Assembly (NCBI GenBank): GCA_029204225.1
Contig: MU831910.1
Location: forward strand, 1 to 64,000
DNA from: Diphasiastrum complanatum
Lineage: Eukaryota; Streptophyta; Lycopodiopsida; Lycopodiales; Lycopodiaceae
DNA length: 64,000 nt
Direction of reading: 5' to 3'
Below are positions 56,906 through 64,000 of this stretch, piece by piece. The notes below the pieces were generated by a model. The model was given only the letters and a program-made list of their open reading frames with translations, ran no database searches and was not told the origin of the DNA. Each line of letters starts with the position of its first letter. Positions within the stretch are counted from its first letter, which is position 1. The translations under genes were made by a program, and so were the position numbers.

Positions 56906-57587
56906 TGTAAAAATTACAGCAAATAAGGATCCTAAAACACTTGAAATGATGAGGAAAACAATAGATTATGATTTCATAAGATTAGCACAAGTTGAACCAT
57001 CAAAATCCATCAAAAACCTATGCTTGAACCTCACTAAATGGCCCAAATCCTTGAAGAAGGCTTCACACGTGTGAAAGTACGGCCTCCCACAGTCTGAGTA
57101 CTGTACACCAGACCTACATTCAATCCTATAATCATTAGTAATCACAAGTACTCAAACAATTATGAACATAGAGAGCAATTGCACCATTATGAGAGAAAAA
57201 ACATGAAATTGCTTGATTGATTTTGGTGAGATATCATCACCTATATATACAAGATCCATCATGGTTTTGGGCAGGTATGAGTAGCCCTAAACCTATCCCT
57301 AATGCTAATTTTGGTGGATCTTTCATCCCTACCAAGTTAGGGTTGGAATCTTGGAGATCCCTCAACAATGCAAAAATTACCAAAAATAGCTCCTATTTTT
57401 TCTCCCTTGTATCTAAGCATAATTTGGACTCATTCCAAAGGTTCTAACACTTAGGTCTACTTGAGAACATCCTTATGAATGGAATCCTATGCTATTTGGC
57501 ACGTGTGACAAGCCACATCATGACCATTTAACTATTTACAAGTCATATGACCAAAACTAGTCAAGCTAGAATTGTGAATTTTTAACA
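56906..57587 (-). repeat. 3' LTR of the young Copia
   Basis: 682 bp. On the minus strand it starts TGTTAAAAATTCACA and ends GTAATTTTTACA. It contains TTCACACGTGTGAA at 57062-57075. Identical to the other LTR except one base. Confidence 0.95.
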
Positions 57588-57600
57588 CTCCTCCTCACTA
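57588..57600 (-). other. Polypurine tract
   Basis: On the minus strand tagtgaggaggag immediately precedes the 3' LTR, between the stop codon and the LTR. Confidence 0.8.
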
Positions 57601-57601
57601 T

Positions 57602-60600
57602 CTAGCTTGGTTCAATCATTGCTTTACTAATCACTCCAAGTGATGATCTGAACTTCATAAAAGGTGTCCTTTGAAGTGGTTTAGTAAGTAGATCAGCTAC
57701 ACATTCATTGCTTGGAACATGCTCCAAAGCAATCTCCTTGGCTTGCACCATTTCTCTCACAAAGTGATGGCATATCTCAATGTGCTTAGATGCAAGGTGT
57801 TGGGCTGATATATTGTCATTGTAGATGATTGGTGCCTCCTCTGAATCCATGATCTTTAGCTCCACCAATAATCTCTTGATCCAAAGTACCTCCTTTGTAG
57901 TGGTTGTCAAAGCTTTGTACTCGGCCTCGGTTGAAGATAGAGATATAGTTTCTTTCTTTTTTGAAAGCCATGAAACCACACCTTCTCCTATGAAAGTTGA
58001 ATAGGCACTTGTTGATTTCCTATCCCTCTTGTCCCCTGCAAAATCTGAATCACTAAATGCATGAAGGTTAATCACATCTCCTCTATATAGAATCCCAAAA
58101 TCCAATGTACCCGAGATGTATCTTAGAATCCTCTTAGCCTTTTTCCAATGGATATTCAATGGCTTTTGCATGGATTGGCTCAACCTACATACACTAAAGC
58201 TAAGATCTGGTCTAGTTATAGTGATCCACATTAAGGAACCTATAAGTTGCCTAAACAAAGTGATGTCCATGAAGGATCTTTCATCATCTTCATTTGGCAC
58301 TTTTACATCTTGCTCCATTGGTGTGTCAACACTTTTGCATACTTCCATCTTAAACTTCTTCAAAAGACTTTGAGCATAGTTTACTTGACTTATAAAGATA
58401 AAATCAGACCCTCTAAGTACTTCTATGCCTAAGATGAAGTGAAGACACCCTAGATCTACCATCTTGAACTCTAAGGATAGATCTATCTTGATTTTTTCAA
58501 TACCATCAACACTATTTTCACTAATGATGATGTCATCTACATAAATGAGTAAAAGTACAATACCAACATCATCAAACTTAATGTAAAGAGTGGGATCATA
58601 TTCACTTTGAACAAAAGAAAGTGAAATAAGATAGCAATGTAGTCTTGAATTCCAAGATCTCGAGGCTTGCTTCAAGCCATAGATGCTTCTTTGGAGATGG
58701 CATACTTTGTTCTCCATTCCATGCTTGATGAACCCTTGTGGCTGCTCCATATAGATATCCTCTTCCAAAAAACCATTCAAGAAAGCATTAGAGACATCCA
58801 TTTGACATAGAATCCATCCAAAATGTGATGCAAGTGCAATGATTAGTCTTATTGTGACCATCTTGGCCACGGGTGCAAAAGTTTCCTCATAGTCTATCCC
58901 TCTCTCTTGAGCATAACCTTTTGCAACTAATCTTGCTTTATGTTTGTTAACACTCCCATTTGCATTCAACTTAAGCTTGAAGACCCACTTGCATCCTATT
59001 ACATTCCTTTGAGGTCTCTCAACAAGCAACCAAGTTTCATTCTCAATCAAGGCATCATACTCATCCAACATAGCTTTATACCATTCTTTGGAGTTCAATG
59101 CATCTTCAACATTAGACGGTTCTTCAAAACTAGATAAAGCATAAGAAGTGGATGAGATACCCTCAACTTGCTGTCCTTTGCCTTGATATGTGAGCCTTGA
59201 TGGCTCCACTTTTGCCCTTAAAGATCTCCTTGGTGTGATAGGTGGGTTTGGTGCTTGCTCCTCCATGAGCTCCTCCTCAAAACCAAGATCTTGCTCCTCG
59301 GCTAACATGACAACATTAGTATCCACAAATGCATCCAGCTTATAAAGTTTGTCAAGTCTAGTGCCCTTAGCCACTATCTTACCCTTCTTCTTGATGAAAC
59401 ATTCATTTGAAGCAAAGTCAACATTGAAATCATTGTCTACCATTTGGCCAACACTTAGTAGATTCTTTGTTATTGTAGGAATGTACAAAACACCTTCTAT
59501 GTTGATCTTTTTGGAAGATCCTAAGCAAAGGGGAATGCTACCAACTCCTTCAATCTTACAAGCTTCATCATTTGCTGTATAGATAGACTTTATAGGTCCA
59601 TCATAAGATAAGAGAGAAGAGAAAAACTCCCTTTTACTAGTCATGTGTGAACTAGCACCCGAGTCAATCCACCAAGGATCTTCTCCTTTGAAGCTTGTTG
59701 AAGAAAATATGGACATCATGAGAGAGTCCTCATGTGAACTCTCCTCCTCCTCCTCTTTGCTCATGTTGGCTTGGCTTTGATCTTGCTTCCTCTTGAAGCA
59801 TTCCGAGGCATAATGCCCCATCTTGCTGCAATAGTAGCACTTCACCTTTGATTTGTCCTTCTTGACTTTGGTGGTTGATGGAGATGCCTTTGGGGGTCCT
59901 TCTTGATCCTCAAGCTTTGTAGACTTCTTGAATGTTGATCCTTTGCCTTTGGACTTTCCTTTGCCTTTGGTGAAGAGAGCTTGGTCATCTCCACCTTGGA
60001 TGGAAATCCTATCCATCCTCTCTTGCATTTGGCTCCTTCTTGATTCCTCGGCCATGAGCGTGCCTTGGAGTTCTTCAAGTATGGGTAGCTTACCCATAAT
60101 TGCATATCCCTGAACCAAATTGTCAAATTCAAAGCTTAGTCCATTCAATATGAGTTGAACAAGCTCTTCATCCTTGATAGGGTCACCTATAAAGGCTAGC
60201 TCTTTGTTCAATTCCTTTACTCTTAGGACAAAAGTATGTGCACTCTCTCCTTTCTTTTGATAGCTTCTGTAGATTTGATTCTTCAAAGCTAACATTCTAG
60301 TTTGGTTCTTGGATTCATAGACCTTTTGCAAAGTCTCCCAAGCATCTTGAGCTGAAGTGCAATCTCCTACCTCTCTTAAGAGTTCATTTGCAACATTCAT
60401 TTTTATGCAATGTAGTGCAACATTGCACCTCTTGATGTATTTGGCTTTTTCTTGAGGATGAATAGGTTCACCCTCCTTACCATTTACAATTTCCATCAGA
60501 TCTTGCATGATCATGATAGATTCCATTCTAACTTTCCATATGGAATAGTTAGTTTTGTTGAGCCTTTCATTAGTATCCAAAAGATATGCATTTATAGATG

Positions 60601-60604
60601 CCAT
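57602..60604 (-). CDS. Copia Gag-protease-RT-RNase H polyprotein lacking integrase
   Basis: One open frame of 1000 residues starting at ATG 60604 (MASINAYLL) and ending just before the PPT. Domains: UBN2-type Gag (residues about 15-200, NYSIWKVRMES, LVQLILNGLS); CCHC knuckle C256-C259-H264-C269; protease with D314-S-G-A in WWIDSGASSH; pre-integrase tail RLDKLYKLDA (416-425). Then, at about residue 437, comes an abrupt switch to the post-integrase linker (NPPITPRRSLRAK, 452-465). RT follows (about 505-760), catalytic YVDD at 688-691, then RNase H (SDSDFAGD, STEAEYKAL, DNISAQ). Copia polyproteins are usually about 1300-1450 residues; the missing part equals the integrase finger plus DDE core. 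The frame is preserved across the gap. RNase H also lacks about 8 residues after DNISAQHLA (residue 938), where relatives read NPVFHAR. Gag, protease and RT motifs look intact. Confidence 0.95.
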   Translation of the reverse strand: MASINAYLLDTNERLNKTNYSIWKVRMESIMIMQDLMEIVNGKEGEPIHPQEKAKYIKRCNVALHCIKMNVANELLREVGDCTSAQDAWETLQKVYESKNQTRMLALKNQIYRSYQKKGESAHTFVLRVKELNKELAFIGDPIKDEELVQLILNGLSFEFDNLVQGYAIMGKLPILEELQGTLMAEESRRSQMQERMDRISIQGGDDQALFTKGKGKSKGKGSTFKKSTKLEDQEGPPKASPSTTKVKKDKSKVKCYYCSKMGHYASECFKRKQDQSQANMSKEEEEESSHEDSLMMSIFSSTSFKGEDPWWIDSGASSHMTSKREFFSSLLSYDGPIKSIYTANDEACKIEGVGSIPLCLGSSKKINIEGVLYIPTITKNLLSVGQMVDNDFNVDFASNECFIKKKGKIVAKGTRLDKLYKLDAFVDTNVVMLAEEQDLGFEEELMEEQAPNPPITPRRSLRAKVEPSRLTYQGKGQQVEGISSTSYALSSFEEPSNVEDALNSKEWYKAMLDEYDALIENETWLLVERPQRNVIGCKWVFKLKLNANGSVNKHKARLVAKGYAQERGIDYEETFAPVAKMVTIRLIIALASHFGWILCQMDVSNAFLNGFLEEDIYMEQPQGFIKHGMENKVCHLQRSIYGLKQASRSWNSRLHCYLISLSFVQSEYDPTLYIKFDDVGIVLLLIYVDDIIISENSVDGIEKIKIDLSLEFKMVDLGCLHFILGIEVLRGSDFIFISQVNYAQSLLKKFKMEVCKSVDTPMEQDVKVPNEDDERSFMDITLFRQLIGSLMWITITRPDLSFSVCRLSQSMQKPLNIHWKKAKRILRYISGTLDFGILYRGDVINLHAFSDSDFAGDKRDRKSTSAYSTFIGEGVVSWLSKKKETISLSSTEAEYKALTTTTKEVLWIKRLLVELKIMDSEEAPIIYNDNISAQHLASKHIEICHHFVREMVQAKEIALEHVPSNECVADLLTKPLQRTPFMKFRSSLGVISKAMIEPS

Positions 60605-61402
60605 CTAGTCTCCTAATCAAGGACTTGACACAAATGAAAGTTACTTCTATTGATTTGATTGAAGGTCTACCTTATCTCACTTCTTAGGGACCTGAAAAGA
60701 TCAGTAATAGACTTCCTATAAAGATCTAAGAATGATCTCTAACAAAATCAAATCATAGAATACTAGAAACAATGCACTTGCTTGATTGAAGTAGACAATA
60801 CTAGTAGAATTGCCCCTCTTTCTATAAAGAACATTAAAGCTTCCAAATGATCTGATAAAGAGTGAATTTCAGCAACCTAATATACTTCCAAAATCACTTG
60901 TAAAAGATCTAAATGGAACTTAATGAGGATGCAACACAATCTACTATCCAATCACAAGCAAAAAATGATCAAAATTGATGAAAAATTGATCTAATTTGGT
61001 GCATAAGTCAAGCAATGGTTGGACTGAACCTAAATCACTCTAGGAGGTGCCTACTACACCTTAGAAAAGCCTTGAAGAGTCCCCAAAACTCTGATCTTCC
61101 CTCTCCTTGAATGCTAGAAAGCCTCCTCTATGAAATCACCTCCAAAACTCGCTTAGAAATCAATGCTTGGAGCAAGCAAAACTTGCTATCTTGGTAATGT
61201 GAATTGAATTCAACTTTGCCTCTGGTTTTAGACACCTAAACACCTGCAAATGAAGTCACACAACACCAATCTCCAATGTATTTGACTCACTTTGAGTTCT
61301 AGAATCAATACTAGATGCTAAGATCCAATCTACACAAGATTTAGATCAAAAATTGTGATCAAATTGAATGAAAACCAAGGATTTAGCTCATTTCAGCCTT
61401 TA
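60605..61402 (-). other. Young Copia 5' leader
   Basis: An untranslated region of about 800 bp between PBS and gag on the minus strand. No open frame of note. Confidence 0.7.
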
Positions 61403-61415
61403 GGCTCTGATACCA
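61403..61415 (-). other. Primer-binding site, tRNA-iMet
   Basis: On the minus strand TGGTATCAGAGCC directly follows the 5' LTR. Confidence 0.95.
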
Positions 61416-62097
61416 TGTAAAAATTACAGCAAATAAGGATCCTAAAACACTTGAAATGATGAGGAAAACAATAGATTATGATTTCATAAGATTAGCACAA
61501 GTTGAACCATCAAAATCCATCAAAAACCTATGCTTGAACCTCACTAAATGGCCCAAATCCTTGAAGAAGGCTTCACACGTGTGAAAGTACGGCCTCCCAC
61601 AGTCTGAGTACTGTACACCAGACCTACATTCAATCCTATAATCATTAGTAATCACAAGTACTCAAACAATTATGAACATAGAGAGCAATTGCACCATTAT
61701 GAGAGAAAAAACATGAAATTGCTTGATTGATTTTGGTGAGATATCATCACCTATATATACAAGATCCATCACGGTTTTGGGCAGGTATGAGTAGCCCTAA
61801 ACCTATCCCTAATGCTAATTTTGGTGGATCTTTCATCCCTACCAAGTTAGGGTTGGAATCTTGGAGATCCCTCAACAATGCAAAAATTACCAAAAATAGC
61901 TCCTATTTTTTCTCCCTTGTATCTAAGCATAATTTGGACTCATTCCAAAGGTTCTAACACTTAGGTCTACTTGAGAACATCCTTATGAATGGAATCCTAT
62001 GCTATTTGGCACGTGTGACAAGCCACATCATGACCATTTAACTATTTACAAGTCATATGACCAAAACTAGTCAAGCTAGAATTGTGAATTTTTAACA
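61416..62097 (-). repeat. 5' LTR of the young Copia
   Basis: 682 bp, see the 3' LTR. The CACACGTGTG palindrome is at about 61574-61583, which is about 160 bp from the LTR end next to the PBS. Confidence 0.95.
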
Positions 62098-62102
62098 GAT
62101 AC
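62098..62102 (+). repeat. Target-site duplication (gatac), right copy
   Basis: Matches 56901-56905. Removing the element restores gatac-attgttatgttg, which lines up with gatacattggtatgttgg at about 56508-56525 in the neighbouring repeat unit. Confidence 0.9.
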
Positions 62103-62369
62103 ATTGTTATGTTGTGTACATTTTAACAAAGAAAAGATTTGTATTCATGCAACAGTTAGATCTATCAAGTATGGGGAGGAAATGTTTATCAAGCATAGGT
62201 AGCATAGTTTCAACTTACTTTTTGTTGTTTTGTTTTTTGTGCAGGCCAAATCTTGTGTCAACATATTCTCATAGTATAAAAAAAGTTGTTTATGAAAATC
62301 ATTGTAAATACTTGCATGAAGTCCATCCATTCATAAACATTCATAGAAGAGGTTTTGGAGGAAGAGTTG

Positions 62370-62765
62370 ACTGATACATGCCTCCAAAGAGGATATTATG
62401 TGAAAGATTGGCGAAGACTTTGGGAGGAGTCTTCGAAAAAGCCAATTGATGGCATGAAAAGGTTATCTATATGTCATCATTTGGAATATTGGAACAATCT
62501 TTTGATTAATCACCGACTTGAGCCCATGCACATATTTAAAATGTGGGTGAATCTATATGGCAACACTTGATTGGTGAAAAAGATAGCATTGCTGCAAGGC
62601 ACGATCTAAAAGAATCAAATACCAAAAAAGAATATTGGATAAAGGATGGTGAAGATCATGCTCCAAAAGCACCTTTTGGACATTCACTAAGGAGGAGCTT
62701 GTGAAAAACTCAGATCCAAAAGATGCTAAAGTTTCATAAAGATCTTGGCCATGGAAGTTATGCAC
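62370..62765 (+). pseudogene. CACTA (En/Spm, TNP2-like) transposase fragment
   Basis: Frame 62355-62570 reads EEELTDTCLQRGYYVKDW, MKRLSICHHLEYWNNLLINH and LEPMHIFKMW. A shifted frame continues NVGESIWQHLIGEKDSIAARHDLKES, and further scraps such as LGHGSYAHLD follow. The LINH-LEPMHIFKNV block and the ARHDLKE motif resemble the central region of plant TNP2 transposases. There are two or more frameshifts, and no terminal CACTA repeats were seen. Confidence 0.5.
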
Positions 62766-62791
62766 ATCTAGATTGAAAAAATGATAGAAAT

Positions 62792-63352
62792 TGTGATGTT
62801 AAGCATACTAAACATCAACTAAACATCAAAATCTGATCATAAGCTTCCACAAACAGAAACTTGCTGTCCCTATCCGTACTTCAGAGCCTACAACCTGCAT
62901 TTCACACGTGTGAAGCCATAGCAACAAAGAAATCACAATTCTAGTGGCTAGAATGCAAGATATGAACAAAAAAGTGAGAGAGAAGAAGATGGACCTTCAA
63001 AGAGCATAACATTCATTCAATAGAATGAAAATGAGATGTGTACATACTCGTGGAGATGGCTATTTATAGCAGCCATAGTGCCTCTTGGCCACTTGTCTTA
63101 TGATAGGCTAAAATTGGGGTCCAATAGGATTCACCCATATACCTAGAAATTTGGTCAAATAGGAATGCACCAAATTATGAGCCAATAGAAGAGCTCCACA
63201 CTCGACCTCCTCTAATTAATGTGACCTCAAAAGTAGTGTACACATACTTTGGGCCTCTACATACATGTATGAACCTATCTCTAACTTTTATTTGGCCATA
63301 GGCCTACAAAATCTCAAGTTAGGAAAATACTACTAGTTGACAATTTTTCACA
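62792..63352 (-). repeat. Copia 3' LTR (LTR-E)
   Basis: On the minus strand it starts TGTGAAAAATTGTCAACTAG (ending at 63352) and probably ends ...AACATCACA at 62792. It contains TTCACACGTGTGAA at about 62901-62914. The right boundary is certain; the left one is inferred. Confidence 0.6.
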
Positions 63353-64000
63353 CTCCCTCTTCAACTAGTTTTAGCATAGATTTAGAAAGTACACCAAGAC
63401 TTGTTCTATGCTTGAAAAATAAGTCCTTTCCCAATGCTTTGGTAAAGATATCAGCCACACATTCCTTTGATGGGACATGTTCAAGCTTGATCTCTTTTGC
63501 CAACACTTGTTCTCTCACAAAATGGTAAGCCACCTCGATATGTTTGCTCCTTGCATGGAAAACCGGATTGCTTGCTAGACTTTGGGCTGAAAGGTTGTCA
63601 CAAAAGATGATTGGACTCTCTGAAAAATCCAGCAAATGAAGCTCCATAATCATCCTCTTGATCCACACCATCTCCTTTGTGCATGATGTCAAAGCTTTGT
63701 ACTCGGCCTCACTAGAAGAAAGTGATATAGTTGCTTGTTTCTTCGACATCCATGAGATAGCTCCATCACCTATGAAAATAGCATGTGCATTTATGGATTT
63801 TCTATCCATAAGGTCTCCTGCAAAATCTGAATCTGAAAAACCAAATAAGTTAGGTGATGAGCCTCTATAAACAATGCCAAAATCTTTTGTTCCCGAGATG
63901 TATCTCAAGATCCTCTTTCCTAGTTTCCAATGTTCTATGCTAGGATCTTGCATGAATTGGCTTAATCTACCAACACAATAAGATAAATCAGGTCTTGTGA
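63348..64000 (-). pseudogene. Copia RNase H, 3' end; continues past the window
   Basis: The minus-strand frame runs from the window edge to a stop at 63348-63350. It has GRLSQFMQDPSIEHWKLGKR, SDSDFAGDLMDRKSINAHA, SSSEAEYKALTSCTKEMVW, DNLSAQSLASNPVFHARSKH, VADIFTKAL and the tail SKSMLKLVEEGV. No defect is seen in the 200 codons visible. The stop lies inside the LTR start, after the PPT agttgaagagggag. The remaining pol lies to the right; because its RNase H is intact here, it is a candidate helper family for related defective copies. Confidence 0.85.

Larger units (their letters stand above)
56906..62097 (-). mobile_element. Young, complete, integrase-less Copia element
   Basis: A 5192-bp LTR retrotransposon on the minus strand: 5' LTR 61416-62097, PBS 61403-61415, leader, one polyprotein ORF 57602-60604, PPT 57588-57600, 3' LTR 56906-57587 and gatac TSD on both sides. 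The LTRs are both 682 bp and differ at one base (t at 57271, c at 61781), so insertion is recent. The polyprotein lacks the integrase zinc finger and catalytic core, so the copy could not have integrated with its own enzyme. Confidence 0.95.

Overview
This is a stretch of plant nuclear DNA made almost entirely of retrotransposons. It is AT-rich and densely packed with LTR-retrotransposon debris. It carries the primer-binding sites typical of plant elements (TGGTATCAGAGC, complementary to initiator tRNA-Met, and TGGCGCCGTTGCCGGGG-like sites, complementary to tRNA-Asp), a short run of TTTAGGG telomere-type repeats, very long (CT)n/(GA)n microsatellites, and one host pseudogene with GT-AG introns. 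I cannot name the species. A large-genome land plant fits best. I see no bacterial genes, CRISPR array, rRNA or tRNA gene.

Layout. 1-3843 is a Ty3/Gypsy RT-RNaseH-integrase remnant joined on the same strand, inside one reading frame, to the integrase end, RT and RNase H of a Ty1/Copia element. The Copia is split by a 7.7 kb insertion (3844-11551). This insertion has matching 5-bp target duplications (gccta) but ends in two LTRs of the same family in INVERTED orientation. It contains a minus-strand Gypsy gag-protease, a Copia LTR plus gag, and a Gypsy protease. The split Copia resumes at 11557 with its last codons, its polypurine tract and an LTR (11601-12329), followed directly by another PBS, leader and gag, which is a tandem Copia sharing one LTR. 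13.5-28 kb holds eroded transposase-like and Copia fragments, several hairpin and tandem-repeat arrays, microsatellites and long stretches with nothing recognisable. 28.1-38 kb holds broken Copia pieces on both strands, one fused to a Gypsy integrase C-terminus. 38567-45196 is a nearly complete chromodomain Gypsy element (gag, protease, RT, RNase H, integrase plus chromodomain). Its 3' LTR has been cut in two by an inversion of about 0.77 kb, and its LTRs start AG and end CT. 46563-47233 is a host methyltransferase pseudogene fragment. 48361-48776 is a 415-bp foldback. 49.4-51.7 kb is another Copia RT/RNaseH with an LTR. 54.6-56.3 kb has a Copia 3' end plus LTR, a GC-rich hairpin/palindrome block and a tandemly repeated SET-like remnant.

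56906-62097 is the youngest object: a complete LTR-bounded Copia on the minus strand. Its two 682-bp LTRs differ at one base, its TSDs are perfect (gatac), and it has a PBS, a PPT and one 1000-residue open frame. That frame encodes Gag, protease, RT and RNase H but has lost the whole integrase. It therefore looks like a recently moved, integrase-less Copia that must have borrowed integrase. 62.1-64 kb has a CACTA (TNP2-like) transposase fragment and a Copia 3' end that runs off the right edge.

Most reading frames are decayed. Apart from the 1000-aa polyprotein and the 518-aa chromovirus integrase block, few look capable of making a working protein. All similarity statements come from reading motifs by eye; no database search was run.
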